Below are positions 42,183 to 53,681 of a stretch of DNA of 64,000 bases, one piece after another (the first letter of the stretch is position 1; the number at the start of each line of letters is the position of its first letter). Source of the stretch: Prochlorococcus sp. scB241_528O2 (lineage in GTDB: Bacteria; Cyanobacteriota; Cyanobacteriia; PCC-6307; Cyanobiaceae); assembly GCA_000634115.1 (NCBI GenBank), contig JFLJ01000108.1:1-64000 (forward strand), read 5' to 3'. Below the pieces are notes generated by a model, which saw only the letters and a program-made list of their open reading frames with translations, had not been told where the DNA came from and ran no database searches. Made by a program: the position numbers and the translations under genes.

Positions 42183-44262
42183 CTCCAGATAGACCCAAGT
42201 GTCTTATTAAGGAATCTGTTTGTGGCTCTCTTCCCCTGAATAGTTTGAATATCTCTAATGGAGGTAAGCTTCCACCCAAGCTAAGTATTGTATCTTTAAA
42301 TTTCTTTCCTATTAACTTTAAATCTTCAGAGTTTTCTAGATCAGCTTCTTCGAACATAGAAAAAGCATCAGCACTTAGAACCTCCGCCCATTTATAGGAG
42401 TAGTATCCTGCAGAATATCCTCCTGCGAATATATGACTAAAACAACAAAGAAATTGATCTTCTTGAATTGGAGCAACAACAGTAGTTTGTTTTGCAATTT
42501 CTCTCCTTATTTCATCTGCTGTTTTACCATCGTTTTTATCAATACTACTGTGTAATCTGAGGTCTGTAATCGCAAAATGCAGTTGTCTAAGAGTAGCCAT
42601 CCCACAATTAAAAGTTCTATTCTTTAGGAGTTTTTCAAAATTTTCATCGGATAATTTCTCTCCTGTTTTATAGTGCTTAGCAATATTCAAGAGTGTATTT
42701 TTATGGAAACACCAGTTTTCCATAAATTGACTTGGAAGTTCGACTGCATCCCATTCAACATTATTGATACCAGCTGCTTGAGGAAGATTTACAGTGGTAA
42801 GCATGTGTTGAAGACCATGACCAAATTCATGGAACAGTGTCTGAACTTCTTCAAAACTCATCAAACTAGGCTTATCTATGGATGGGGGAGTCTGATTGCA
42901 AACAAGATAAGCTACCGGTAGGACCTTTTTGCCAATATTATTTTTATTCAAGCATTCATCCATCCAAGCCCCTCCTCGCTTTGATTCCGGCCGAGAATAT
43001 GGATCGAGGTAAAAAGATGCTATTTTGTTATCTTCTTTATTGAGGATGTTAAAAAATAAAACGTCATTATTCCACAGAGGTGCTTCATCGGTTGCCTCGA
43101 CTACTTTGATTTCAAAAAGCTTTTCGCTTAATTTAAACAAACCTTTCAAAACATCATTTAGTGGGAACCAAGGTCTCAAAGACTCTTGATCTAAACTGAG
43201 TTTCTCCTTTCTAAGAAGTTCAGACCAATAACTTATATCCCATGGCTCAATATTCTGCGATTTCGGAAACCCATTAGCTTTAGAAAACTTATCGAGCGTT
43301 TCTAATTCAATTTTTGCGGTTTTGAATGCTGGTTCTCTCAATTCTTCTAAGAGGTTTTCAACATTTTTAATTTCTTTCGCCATTTTCGTTGACAAACTTA
43401 GTTCTGCCCAACTTTTATAACCTAGAAGATTAGCCTGTTTAGTTCTAAGAGATAATATTTCTTCAATGATTTGAGAATTATTGTTTTCTCCATGAGAAGC
43501 CCTACCAACGAAAGCCTTATATAGTTTTTCTCTAAGGTTGCGGTCGGTGGCATATGTAATAAAAGACGTATAAGTTGGAATATCTAGACTTAATTTCCAA
43601 GGGCCATTTTTAATATTAACTTCGCCATCTTTTTTTAAGTAATTGTGAGCAGAAATTGCCATCAATTCAAGTACTCTTTCAGGAAGACCATCGACTTCAG
43701 ACTTTTTATTTAATATTAAAAACCATTTATTAGTAGCATCAAGAACATTGTTGCTAAAGTCTGTTGATAGTTTTCCAAGCTTTTCTGAAATGTTATTGAA
43801 TTCTTCTTGATCATTTTTTTGCAGAGAAATTCCTCTATGTTGCATCTCAAGAATTTCTTTATCTAAAATTCTGTTTTTAATTTGATCAAAGTTATTTGTC
43901 TCTTTAAGCTTTACTAAAGAATCGTAAATTATTTTACTTTGGCCGAATTTGTTACTCAAGCTAATAATCTCGGGAAGAAATTTTGAATAAATATCTCTAA
44001 GACTTTCAGAATTATTTACGGCATTTAAGTGACTTATGACTCCCCAACTCCATCTAAGAATTTCATTGACTTCATTTAAAGGATTTATTACTTTATCCCA
44101 ATTTAAATCATTTTGAATCAAATAATTAGATAAATTTTTCTCTATGTTTGTAAAATCTTCTGCTATCTTTTCTAGTACTACTGGGAATTGCCTACTGATG
44201 TTTTCGGGAGTAAATTTTTTAAATTCTGGTAATTCTCCATATTTAAAAATTAAAGGATTCAT
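42175..44262 (-). CDS. prlC: M3 family metallopeptidase (oligopeptidase A-like)
   Basis: TLFHEFGHGLQHML zinc motif; VEWDAVELPSQFMENW. Confidence 0.95.
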   Translation of the reverse strand: MNPLIFKYGELPEFKKFTPENISRQFPVVLEKIAEDFTNIEKNLSNYLIQNDLNWDKVINPLNEVNEILRWSWGVISHLNAVNNSESLRDIYSKFLPEIISLSNKFGQSKIIYDSLVKLKETNNFDQIKNRILDKEILEMQHRGISLQKNDQEEFNNISEKLGKLSTDFSNNVLDATNKWFLILNKKSEVDGLPERVLELMAISAHNYLKKDGEVNIKNGPWKLSLDIPTYTSFITYATDRNLREKLYKAFVGRASHGENNNSQIIEEILSLRTKQANLLGYKSWAELSLSTKMAKEIKNVENLLEELREPAFKTAKIELETLDKFSKANGFPKSQNIEPWDISYWSELLRKEKLSLDQESLRPWFPLNDVLKGLFKLSEKLFEIKVVEATDEAPLWNNDVLFFNILNKEDNKIASFYLDPYSRPESKRGGAWMDECLNKNNIGKKVLPVAYLVCNQTPPSIDKPSLMSFEEVQTLFHEFGHGLQHMLTTVNLPQAAGINNVEWDAVELPSQFMENWCFHKNTLLNIAKHYKTGEKLSDENFEKLLKNRTFNCGMATLRQLHFAITDLRLHSSIDKNDGKTADEIRREIAKQTTVVAPIQEDQFLCCFSHIFAGGYSAGYYSYKWAEVLSADAFSMFEEADLENSEDLKLIGKKFKDTILSLGGSLPPLEIFKLFRGREPQTDSLIRHLGLSGAT

Positions 44263-44275
44263 TTATTAAAATAAT

Positions 44276-45817
44276 TTAATTAACTAACGTTGGAAATATC
44301 CCTACCAACTTAGCTAAAGTGAGTTGCTGACTGAGAGCATTGGTTGAAGATTCGTATAAATTTATGGCGATTTTCGGCCAAAAACCTATCACTAAAGTAG
44401 GCAACAATAAACTGAACCCAATCGTCAATTCTCTACCATTCATCTCTTTTACTGTAGCTAGTGCAGGAATTCTAGGGCCAAAGAATACTCTTCTACACAT
44501 TGATAGTAGATATATTGGTGTTAGCACTAAACCGATAGCTGCAATAAGAATTGTGATTGATCTAAATAGAGAACTGAAGCCTTCTTGACTAGTGATACCT
44601 AAAAATATAGTTATTTCACTAATAAAACCACTCATTCCAGGTAGTGCTAGAGAGGCTAAAGAGCTTGCCAAGAAAAAAGCAAAAGTTATTGGCAAGACCT
44701 TTGCTAAACCTCCCATATTTGGTATCGAAAGAGTATTTGTTCTTTCATAGAATGAGCCTGTAACAAAAAACATAGCTGCAGCAATAAGTCCGTGACTGAT
44801 CATTTGTAGCATTGCTCCGCTTATTCCTAAAGCGTCCACTGCTCCAATTCCCAATAGAACGAAACCCATATGACTCACAGAGCTACATGCAATTCTCCTT
44901 TTGACATTATCTTGTGCGAATGCATTTAATGCTCCGTAAATTATATTAATGATTCCAAGAATAATTAATGCAGGTGCAATTTGTAGATGAACTTCAGGTA
45001 GTATTTGAACATTGAATCTTAAAAGAGCGTAGCCACCCATTTTTAAAAGTATTCCAGCGAGTAACATAGAAACTGGTGCATTAGCCTCACCATGTGCATC
45101 GGGTAACCAAGTATGTAATGGAAAGATAGGAAGTTTTACGCCAAAACCAATTAAAAATCCTAAATAAGATAACAATGCTAAGCTACCTGTTACGTGTTTA
45201 TTTGTTAAATCGGTAATATTTAAAGTAAAGGTATCACCACTCAATGCAAGTGCTAATCCACTTATGAGTATTAATAAAGAAGCTAAGGCTGTATAAAGAA
45301 TAAATTTAGTGGCGGCATATAATTTCTTTTTCCCTCCCCAAATTGCAATAAGAAGATATACTGGGACCAATTCAAGTTCCCAGGCCAAGAAGAATAATAG
45401 GAAGTCTTGAGAAAGGAAAACTAAAGCCTGGGCTGATGCTTGGACTAATAAAAGAGCGAAATATAAATTAGATTTTTTCTTAATTTTCCAACTTGCGGCA
45501 GCTGATAAAAATGTAATTAATCCACTCAAAGCTACTAAAGGAGCAGATAACCCATCTACGCCAAGAGACCACTCTAAGCCTATTGATGGTAACCAAGAAG
45601 TTCTTTCTACGAGTTGCAAAGAGCTGTCTGTAGTATTAAATTTTTGTAAAAGGACTCCGATTATAAGTAAAAAATCGATAAATAAAAAACTTAATGAGAC
45701 ATTTCTAGGGAATGTATTATCTTCTCCTTCTTTCGAACTCAAGAAAGGCATTATTAATGCCCCAATTAAAGGCAGTAAAACAATAGATGATAGCCAAGGA
45801 AAAGATTCTAAATTCAT
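44276..45817 (-). CDS. ndhD: NAD(P)H-quinone oxidoreductase subunit 4
   Basis: 513 aa; [42 protein letters not shown]. Confidence 0.95.
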   Translation of the reverse strand: MNLESFPWLSSIVLLPLIGALIMPFLSSKEGEDNTFPRNVSLSFLFIDFLLIIGVLLQKFNTTDSSLQLVERTSWLPSIGLEWSLGVDGLSAPLVALSGLITFLSAAASWKIKKKSNLYFALLLVQASAQALVFLSQDFLLFFLAWELELVPVYLLIAIWGGKKKLYAATKFILYTALASLLILISGLALALSGDTFTLNITDLTNKHVTGSLALLSYLGFLIGFGVKLPIFPLHTWLPDAHGEANAPVSMLLAGILLKMGGYALLRFNVQILPEVHLQIAPALIILGIINIIYGALNAFAQDNVKRRIACSSVSHMGFVLLGIGAVDALGISGAMLQMISHGLIAAAMFFVTGSFYERTNTLSIPNMGGLAKVLPITFAFFLASSLASLALPGMSGFISEITIFLGITSQEGFSSLFRSITILIAAIGLVLTPIYLLSMCRRVFFGPRIPALATVKEMNGRELTIGFSLLLPTLVIGFWPKIAINLYESSTNALSQQLTLAKLVGIFPTLVN

Positions 45818-45896
45818 TTATGGAATGAATGATTTTTTTATTCTAGTTGAAGTTGCACTAGCTTGAGACTATAACATTAAAAACGTATAAGTAAAA

Positions 45897-46844
45897 CTAC
45901 TTACCATAGGCAGCGCTAAATTTACTACCTGTTGTTTGAATGTTTAAGAATGGTGCTCTACTAGCTACACCTGACTTCTCCCATGCTTTTACCATTGCTT
46001 GACTAATGTTTTTACCATTTTCTTTTTTACACAAAGCTAAGATACTTGGTCCAGCTCCACTAATTGCGCATCCTAGAGCACCTGCATCTAGTGCGGCATC
46101 TTTGACTTCTAGTCCACCTTTAATAAGTTTCCATCTGTAGGGTTCATGTAGCTTATCAAACATCCCCTCTTTTATTAGTTCTTGATTTCCTGCTTTTAAG
46201 CCATTTAGTAATAAAGTAAGTGCCCCCATATTTGTCACAGCATCAGATATAGGTACATTCTTGGGCATAACCTTTCTTGCTTCACTTGTGCTTAGACGAA
46301 TCGCAGGTATGGCTACAACAACTTTAATGGAATCGTGCCAATCACATCTAATGATTCTCCATCTTTGAGAAGACGACCTAGCTGTCAAACAAAGCCCACC
46401 TAGGAGAGAGGGAACTACATTATCAGGATGACCTTCTATATCAATGGCAAGTTCAAGGAGCTTCTCTTTGGACAATGGAGAGTTCATTATCGCATTTGCT
46501 CCGATTAGTCCAGCAACTATTGCTGTAGCACTACTTCCAAGTCCGCGGGCAGGTGGCACTGCTAACTTAACTCTTGCTTCAAGTGCAAAAGGATCCATAT
46601 TTGCGCTCTCCCATACTTTCTGAGCGGCTCTAAAAACTAAGTTTTCAGGTCCTCCTCTTAAATGATTACCATCTGTACTTTCCATTATTAAATCAAATCT
46701 ATCTCCACCACCTTCAATTCTTGTAAAAATAAACTCATTATATAAATCTAATGCTGCGCCAAGACAATCGAATCCAGGCCCTAAATTAGCAGTTGTGGAA
46801 GGTACTGTTACCCTTATTTTTTTACCTACTTCAGGAATAGACAT
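45897..46844 (-). CDS. thrB: Homoserine kinase
   Basis: VPSTTANLGPGFDCLGAALDLYN; PPARGLGSSATAIVAGLIGAN. Confidence 0.97.
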   Translation of the reverse strand: MSIPEVGKKIRVTVPSTTANLGPGFDCLGAALDLYNEFIFTRIEGGGDRFDLIMESTDGNHLRGGPENLVFRAAQKVWESANMDPFALEARVKLAVPPARGLGSSATAIVAGLIGANAIMNSPLSKEKLLELAIDIEGHPDNVVPSLLGGLCLTARSSSQRWRIIRCDWHDSIKVVVAIPAIRLSTSEARKVMPKNVPISDAVTNMGALTLLLNGLKAGNQELIKEGMFDKLHEPYRWKLIKGGLEVKDAALDAGALGCAISGAGPSILALCKKENGKNISQAMVKAWEKSGVASRAPFLNIQTTGSKFSAAYGK

Positions 46845-46853
46845 TTTTTGTTA

Positions 46854-47888
46854 CTAAGTTTTTAAAAGCATTTTTGCTCTGCATGCTGCACTAAATAATC
46901 CAAACTCTTCATCTAAAATTACGTTCATAGGTATTGTTTTAAGAATATCTTTTAATCTTCCTTTATCAAAAAAATGTTTCATAAATAAATCTGATTTAAA
47001 GTTTTTGAAATGTTTTGGTGCTGTTCCTCCAGAAATCCATAACCCGCCAAAGCATAATTCTTGAAGAGCAACATCTCCCAATAAAGAGGCATAAGCGCCT
47101 AACCATATCCTCTCAACTTCAATCATTAGCTGATCCCCTTCTTTAGAAAGATTACAAATTTTTTCAGGTAGTTTTTTTCTTGCAGTATCAGATATTTTAA
47201 TTTCTTTTAAATATTTTTTTAGAGGATGGTTTTCGGCATCAGGTTTGCTTAGTCTCCATTCGGCAATTCTTGATAAACCAGTACCGCTAACAATTCTTTC
47301 ACAAGATATTCTCTCAACTTTTAGGTAATTCTTAAGCCAAATCTTTAATTCCCATTCTAACTTTGACTTTGGCGAGTATTCAACATGACCACCTTCACTA
47401 GCTAAAACTTTTACCTTTCTTCCTGATATTATGCCTCTTGCAATACCTAAACCAGTCCCCGCTCCAACAATGGCATGCAAATCATTATTAGCACCTTCAG
47501 AATGGACCCCATTTTGGATAGTAGAATATTGATTTTTTTTTAAAAAAGGTATTCCATAAATTTGCACTGCGAAATCATTTATTAGCTCGCAGCTTTTAAA
47601 ATTAAATTTTTTCTGTAATGCATTCCCAGAGATATTCCATGACAAGTTCATAATTTTCGCGTTGTTGTTAGATAAAGGACCAGCTACGGCGAAACATGCA
47701 GAAGAAGGATGAGTAATATTTTTGCATTCATTTTTGAGAAAATCTTCTAGGATTAGTTCAAAAGAATCCCAATCAGAAGATATATATTTCTTTTTGAAAA
47801 TTAACTTAGGCGAATCATCATTTATTATTTTTTCGAATATTCCTAATAGAACCTTTGTACCTCCTAAATCACAAGCAAGAAAATTCAT
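46854..47888 (-). CDS. glk: Glucokinase
   Basis: FLACDLGGTKVLLGIF; AIVGAGTGLGIARG; LASEGGHVEYSP. Confidence 0.94.
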   Translation of the reverse strand: MNFLACDLGGTKVLLGIFEKIINDDSPKLIFKKKYISSDWDSFELILEDFLKNECKNITHPSSACFAVAGPLSNNNAKIMNLSWNISGNALQKKFNFKSCELINDFAVQIYGIPFLKKNQYSTIQNGVHSEGANNDLHAIVGAGTGLGIARGIISGRKVKVLASEGGHVEYSPKSKLEWELKIWLKNYLKVERISCERIVSGTGLSRIAEWRLSKPDAENHPLKKYLKEIKISDTARKKLPEKICNLSKEGDQLMIEVERIWLGAYASLLGDVALQELCFGGLWISGGTAPKHFKNFKSDLFMKHFFDKGRLKDILKTIPMNVILDEEFGLFSAACRAKMLLKT

Positions 47889-47898
47889 AAATTTGAAA

Positions 47899-49815
47899 TT
47901 ATTCTGTTCTACCTTTTTTTTCTATTAATTCATCCATTAATTTGTAAAGATTAGGTAAATTGAAAATCCCTAAATTTCTTCCATCCAAAGCTCTTAAGGC
48001 GACTGAATCAATATCCTCTTCCTTATCTCCAATAACTGCAATTAAAGGAATTCTCCCAAGAGTTGCCTCTCTTATTTTATATCCTATTTTTTCATTCCTA
48101 ATATCAACTTTTGATCGGTAACCATTATTATTTATTAATTCATTAAACTTTAAACACTTTTCAATATTTCTATCGGTAATGCTCAATAAAATTATTTGAT
48201 AAGGAGCAAGCCAAATTGGGAATTTTGCCTCATATTGTTCAATTAAGATTCCGATAAATCTTTCAAAGGATCCTAAAATTGCTCTATGAAGCATAACTGG
48301 GTTTCTTTTTTCATTATCAATATCTACATAAGTTGCATCCAATCTAATAGGCATTGAGAAATCAACCTGAATAGTTCCGCATTGCCAGACTCTATTTAGA
48401 CAATCTTTTAATGAGAATTCTATTTTTGGACCATAGAAAGCCCCCTCACCTGGTTGAAGTTCCCATTTGAGACTTTTATTATCAAGAGCTTTGGTAAGAG
48501 CCTCTTCTGATTTGTCCCATATCTCTTCGCTACCTACCCTTTTTTCAGGACGGGTTGATAATTTGATAATGATTTCATCAAAACCGAAAGTTTTATAGAC
48601 TTTGAAAACAAGATCGATAAAAGTGGATACTTCTTCTTGAATTTGTTCTTCTGTGCAGAAGATGTGTGCATCATCTTGAGTAAAGTTTCTTACTCTCATT
48701 AAGCCGTGTAGTGCTCCAGAAGGCTCATTTCTGTGACAAGAGCCAAATTCAGCAAGACGAATAGGTAAATCCTTATAACTTTTTAAACCTTGATTAAAGA
48801 GTTGAATATGACATGGACAATTCATTGGTTTAATTGCATAAGTTCGATTTTCTGATGCGGTAGTGAACATATCGTCTCTAAATTTTTCCCAATGACCAGA
48901 TTTTTCCCAAAGAGATTTATCAACAGCTTGTGGGGTTTTAATTTCTAGATAATCATTTTTTTTAAGTATTTCTCTAATGAATTTTTCTAGGACTTGGTAA
49001 ATTGTCCATCCATTTGGATGCCAAAAAATCATACCTGGAGATTCTTCTTGTATGTGAAAGAGTGAATGCTTTTTCCCAAGTTTTCTATGGTCTCTTTTTT
49101 CAGCTTCTTCAATTCTTGTTAAGTATTCATTGAGTTCTTTCTCTTTAGCCCATGCAGTTCCATATATTCTCTGTAATGATTCATTTTCACTATTACCTCT
49201 CCAGTATGATCCTGATAATTTAAGTAACTTAAAGTGCCTAAGATGTCTAGTGTTTGGGACATGAGGTCCTCTACACATATCAATATATTCTTCATGTTTA
49301 TAAAGATTAATGAGGCCATCATCATTAATATCTTCTATTATTCTTAATTTAAAAGTCTCGTCTCTTTCTTGAAATGTTTTAATAGCGTCTTTTTTTGAAA
49401 CTTGTATAATTTCTACGTCATAATTTTTTTTTATTAATTTGTTAATTCGATCTTCAATTTTTATTAAATCTTCAGGCGTAAATCTGTATTCTGAAAAAAT
49501 ATCGTAATAAAAACCATCCTCAATTACAGGTCCAATTGCCATTTGAATATTTGGGTAGATTTGTTTAACTGCATGGCCAATTAGATGAGCAAAGGAATGT
49601 CTAATTATTTCAATTCCTTCTTTATCTTTAGATGTAATGATTACAACTTTGGAATCTTTATTTATAGGAAGAGTTGCATCAAGAAGAACATCATTTACTT
49701 TCCCAGCAATTGTTGCTTTAGCCAAACCAGCGCCTATACTTTGGGCGATTTCTAGAATAGTTACAGATTTTTCGAAAACTTTTTTTGAACCATCAGGTAA
49801 GGTAATTACTGGCAT
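47899..49815 (-). CDS. thrS: Threonyl-tRNA synthetase
   Basis: [31 protein letters not shown] domain; class II motifs; [11 protein letters not shown]. Confidence 0.97.
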   Translation of the reverse strand: MPVITLPDGSKKVFEKSVTILEIAQSIGAGLAKATIAGKVNDVLLDATLPINKDSKVVIITSKDKEGIEIIRHSFAHLIGHAVKQIYPNIQMAIGPVIEDGFYYDIFSEYRFTPEDLIKIEDRINKLIKKNYDVEIIQVSKKDAIKTFQERDETFKLRIIEDINDDGLINLYKHEEYIDMCRGPHVPNTRHLRHFKLLKLSGSYWRGNSENESLQRIYGTAWAKEKELNEYLTRIEEAEKRDHRKLGKKHSLFHIQEESPGMIFWHPNGWTIYQVLEKFIREILKKNDYLEIKTPQAVDKSLWEKSGHWEKFRDDMFTTASENRTYAIKPMNCPCHIQLFNQGLKSYKDLPIRLAEFGSCHRNEPSGALHGLMRVRNFTQDDAHIFCTEEQIQEEVSTFIDLVFKVYKTFGFDEIIIKLSTRPEKRVGSEEIWDKSEEALTKALDNKSLKWELQPGEGAFYGPKIEFSLKDCLNRVWQCGTIQVDFSMPIRLDATYVDIDNEKRNPVMLHRAILGSFERFIGILIEQYEAKFPIWLAPYQIILLSITDRNIEKCLKFNELINNNGYRSKVDIRNEKIGYKIREATLGRIPLIAVIGDKEEDIDSVALRALDGRNLGIFNLPNLYKLMDELIEKKGRTE

Positions 49816-49818
49816 AAT

Positions 49819-50835
49819 TTATTTCTCCATATCAAAGAATCCTAATTTCGATTTAACTCTTTTAAGAGTTTTATTTGCTAAATCTTCAGCCTTCTCTTTA
49901 CCTTCTTTGAGAATGTTATTTAATTGATATGGATCATTAATTAAGACTTTATATTTTTCCTGAATAGGTTCAAGAGATTCTATAAGTTGTTCAGTAATTA
50001 ATTTTTTAAAAGTCCCCCACCCAGTTTCGGAGAATTCATTTTCGCATTGTGAAATTTCTTTCCCAGACAATATTGAATAAATCATCAGAAGATTTTTAGA
50101 CTCTGCTCTCTCAGGGTTATTAAATTCTATTCCAATATGGCTGTCACTTTTTGCTCTTTTTATTTTTTTCGTAATTATTTCAGGCGCATCTAATAAGTTA
50201 ATCCGACTACCTTCATTAGGATCACTTTTACTCATCTTTTTTGAACCATCAATTAAACTCATTATTTTTGAACCATTCTTCATGATTATTGGCTGAGGGA
50301 TTTTTAAAATATTTTTATCCTTACTAAATTTGGCATTAATTCTTTGTTGTGCAATATCTCTAGCAAGTTCAAGATGTTGTTTTTGATCCTCCCCTACTGG
50401 AACGAAGTCAGCATCATATAAAAGAATATCTGCAGCCATTAGGATTGGGTAGTCAAATAATCCAATAGATACATTATTTCCCTGTTGTTTTGATTTTTCT
50501 TTAAATTGAATCATTCTTTCCATCCAATTTATTGGGGTCATGCAATTAAGTATCCAACAAAGCTCTGAATGTGCAGAAATCTGACTTTGGACAAAAATTG
50601 AACACATTTTGGGGTCTATTCCACAAGCAACGTATAAAGCTGCAGTAGATAAAGTGTTATTAGATAATTCTTTGGGATTATATGCAGCAGTTATTGCGTG
50701 CAAATCAACTACACATAGAAATGTTTCATATTGATCTTGAAGTGTTACCCAATTATTGATTGCTCCAAGCCAATTTCCTATATGTAAATCACCAGTTGGT
50801 TGAACTCCCGAAAGAATCCTTTTTTTATTTGCCAT
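49819..50835 (-). CDS. trpS: Tryptophanyl-tRNA synthetase
   Basis: RILSGVQPTGDLHIGNWLGAINNW; KKMSKSDPN. Confidence 0.97.
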   Translation of the reverse strand: MANKKRILSGVQPTGDLHIGNWLGAINNWVTLQDQYETFLCVVDLHAITAAYNPKELSNNTLSTAALYVACGIDPKMCSIFVQSQISAHSELCWILNCMTPINWMERMIQFKEKSKQQGNNVSIGLFDYPILMAADILLYDADFVPVGEDQKQHLELARDIAQQRINAKFSKDKNILKIPQPIIMKNGSKIMSLIDGSKKMSKSDPNEGSRINLLDAPEIITKKIKRAKSDSHIGIEFNNPERAESKNLLMIYSILSGKEISQCENEFSETGWGTFKKLITEQLIESLEPIQEKYKVLINDPYQLNNILKEGKEKAEDLANKTLKRVKSKLGFFDMEK

Positions 50836-51247
50836 CCTCTTCTACTTCGCTAGATTGTATTTCTTCATTTGATGTACTTTTAACAGGTCTTGCAAAGGGA
50901 TCAGGAGCTGTTTTTTTCTTTTCTGCAAAAGGTTTTTGTGATTCTCTATTCGCAGAAGAGTTTTTGTTATTCTTTGCATATTCTGTTATTGATTCAATTA
51001 ATTTTTCGTCCTTGATCATTTCGCTAAGTGTTCTAACAGAGAATCCGAGGACTGCGACAGTAGATCTTAGTTGAAAGGTTTCTTGTATTGATTTAACGGC
51101 TTTCATTTCGTTATCACTCAATCTTATTCGGAAGCCACCTCCATCTCGTCTACCGCCAGATCTATCTCTGAAATTGGATCTTTCATTATCGGAACGACCT
51201 CTGTAATTTTCTTGTCCAGGATTATTGCCAAAATTTGAATTAGACAT
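50825..51247 (-). CDS. Conserved cyanobacterial hypothetical with RG/disordered N-terminus
   Basis: 140 aa MSNSNFGNNPGQENYRGRSDNERSNFRDRSGGRRDGGGFRIRLSDNEMKAVKSIQETFQLRSTVAVLGFSVRTLSEMI; overlaps trpS start. Confidence 0.75.
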   Translation of the reverse strand: MSNSNFGNNPGQENYRGRSDNERSNFRDRSGGRRDGGGFRIRLSDNEMKAVKSIQETFQLRSTVAVLGFSVRTLSEMIKDEKLIESITEYAKNNKNSSANRESQKPFAEKKKTAPDPFARPVKSTSNEEIQSSEVEEDGK

Positions 51248-51414
51248 CTTGATGTTTCTTAATTAATTTAAATAGTCTATTAACTTAGCATCTAGTTATG
51301 CAATAAGTCTTTCTAAAAGCTTTAAAATTTTATCTGTTAATTAACTAGTTATGTTATTTCCCTTTTCACATTCAAATCTTGCATTAAAATAAAATTAGAG
51401 AAAATTAAAGTACC

Positions 51415-52749
51415 GTGTCTGATATTAGTAAAGAAAACATCCTAAAGGATTTAGTAAAGTTTCCCAAAAAGAATTTTCTGATTATTTTGTTGCTATTAGG
51501 ATTTGGAGAATGGTTTGTAAGTGATTTAATTAATTTTGCAGGGGGATCAATAGGATTTTTTGTTTTGTGTTTGGGGGGATATCTTTACTTGAAGAATGAC
51601 AAGCCTAAATTTAATGAGCCAAATAATTTAGATGGTTGGATAAATCTTTGTAATGAAGATTTAAACTTCTATGAGGAACTTGAGGAGAATAATAATTTAG
51701 AAAAACAAAATCTTAAAAGACAACAATCCCTTGACTCGATACTTAATAGATGTGCCAAAGAGAAAATTTCTTTTATTGGGAAGAAAGATTATGACTCAAC
51801 TCAATCTTTATTTAGAGATTTCTTCAAAGAAAAAAAGTTTAATTTTGATTTTATTGAAAAACTTCCAAAATATAATTCTTCGGAGATTGTTCCTGATAAG
51901 GTAATAAATACTGATGCTATTTTATATTTTTTAAGTTTCCCTTTATCTGCCAATGACTTTTTATGGTTAGAAAAGCTTCCTAAGGATATGCCAATTTGGT
52001 TAGTAGCCCAGTCTTCAAATGGATTTGAATCTCAAAATGAAATAGATGAATTGAAGGATCAAATTTCAGGAGAATTGATAAATAGAATAATTAGAGTTGA
52101 TACAAATAAAAATGAATTAACTCATATACCTTTTTCTGTCAGGAAGTTTTTTCTAAGTTCAAGTAAAAATATTGAGAACACCAAGAAAAGACTTTTGAAA
52201 CAATTACATACAAAATGGCAGTCTGAGATTGAGGGGATAAGAAGAACACAATTGAAAGTTTTACAGAAGAAGAATCAAATTCTTGTTGCAACCACTGTTT
52301 TCTTGTCACCACTTCCTTCAATAGATTTGTTGTCTATGACAGTTTTAAATTCTCTAATGATTAAAGAGATAAAATCAATATGGGGATGTAATTGGTCTCC
52401 AGAAATTTTGGATAAAGTATCAAAACAAATAATAAAGACTGCAATAGCTCAAGGAGTAATTGAATGGAGTGGTCAGACTTTAATTGGATTAACAAAATTG
52501 CATGGCCCAACTTGGTTGTTGTCAGGAACTTATCAGGCAATAAGTGCAGCATATTTAACAAGAGTCGTATCTAGTTCCCTGGCGGATTTTATGGCAATAA
52601 CAAAAGGGGTATCTGAGCCCGACTTGGAATTTATAAAAGAAAATTCAGAAAAAATTGTTGAAAAAGCTTTCGAAAAAGAGAAAATAAATTGGCAATCTTT
52701 GATATCTGATTTGAAAAATCCTTTAATTCGACTTAGATATAGTTCATAA
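51415..52749 (+). CDS. DUF697/YcjF-like membrane protein
   Basis: 444 aa; N-terminal TMs, C-terminal FLSPLPSIDLLSMTVLNSLMIKEIKSIWG... ; GTG start. Confidence 0.7.
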   Translation: MSDISKENILKDLVKFPKKNFLIILLLLGFGEWFVSDLINFAGGSIGFFVLCLGGYLYLKNDKPKFNEPNNLDGWINLCNEDLNFYEELEENNNLEKQNLKRQQSLDSILNRCAKEKISFIGKKDYDSTQSLFRDFFKEKKFNFDFIEKLPKYNSSEIVPDKVINTDAILYFLSFPLSANDFLWLEKLPKDMPIWLVAQSSNGFESQNEIDELKDQISGELINRIIRVDTNKNELTHIPFSVRKFFLSSSKNIENTKKRLLKQLHTKWQSEIEGIRRTQLKVLQKKNQILVATTVFLSPLPSIDLLSMTVLNSLMIKEIKSIWGCNWSPEILDKVSKQIIKTAIAQGVIEWSGQTLIGLTKLHGPTWLLSGTYQAISAAYLTRVVSSSLADFMAITKGVSEPDLEFIKENSEKIVEKAFEKEKINWQSLISDLKNPLIRLRYSS

Positions 52750-52769
52750 TCTCTGGAATTATTAAAATA

Positions 52770-53678
52770 ATGCGTAAAAAGTTTTTGCTTTTAATTCTTG
52801 CATGTTTAATATGTCTTTTTTCAACTACTGCATGTAAGAGAATCTCAACTAAAAATCAAACTAAAAAAGAGTTGGTTTTTGCAAGCTTTACCGTTTTGGC
52901 AGATATAATTCAAAACATTGCTAAAAATGATGACTTCGTTGTTAAATCAATCACTAAACCTGGAGTAGAAGTTCATGGTTATAAACCAACTCCAAGTGAC
53001 ATAATAAATGCCTCTGATGCATTTGTTTTTGTTGATAATGGATTTGGATTTGAAATATGGTCAGAAAAATTTGTTTCTAATTTGAAAGTTCAAAGAATAA
53101 CTATTGCAGATTATCTAGAACCCATATTTATAAGTGAAGATTCTTACAAAGGAAAACCAAATCCCCATGCCTGGATTTCTCCAAAAAGAGGAATTCTTTA
53201 TGTAGATATCATAGTGGAATCCTTATCAGAATTGAGGCCATCCAAACGAGAATTATTCGAAAAAAATGGCGAAATTTATAAACAAAAACTCTCTAAAATT
53301 GATCAAGATTTCTCACTTTTTATTAACAACTTAGAAAAAGATAAAAGGTATCTAGTAAGTTGTGAAGGAGCATTTTCTTACCTCGCTAATGATTATGGAT
53401 TAAATGAAGTTTACTTGTGGCCAGTTAATGCCGAGAGTCAAATTACGCCCAAAAGGATGGCAAGAACAATATCATTAGTTAAGAAAAAAAATGTCCCAGC
53501 TGTATTTTGTGAAAGTACTGTAAGTAATGAATCTCAAATGGTTGTTGTAAATGAAACTGGAACTAAATTTGGTGGAAATCTTTATGTTGATTCGTTGTCA
53601 ATTGATAATGGCCCAGCTAATTCTTACTTAGAAATGCTGAAATATAATTTGGAACTTATTAAAAGAGGTCTTGAATAA
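52770..53678 (+). CDS. Metal (Mn/Zn) ABC transporter substrate-binding lipoprotein
   Basis: Lipobox-like STTACK; HGYKPTPSDI; PNPHAWISP; ZnuA/MntC family. Confidence 0.92.
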   Translation: MRKKFLLLILACLICLFSTTACKRISTKNQTKKELVFASFTVLADIIQNIAKNDDFVVKSITKPGVEVHGYKPTPSDIINASDAFVFVDNGFGFEIWSEKFVSNLKVQRITIADYLEPIFISEDSYKGKPNPHAWISPKRGILYVDIIVESLSELRPSKRELFEKNGEIYKQKLSKIDQDFSLFINNLEKDKRYLVSCEGAFSYLANDYGLNEVYLWPVNAESQITPKRMARTISLVKKKNVPAVFCESTVSNESQMVVVNETGTKFGGNLYVDSLSIDNGPANSYLEMLKYNLELIKRGLE

Positions 53679-53681
53679 AAT

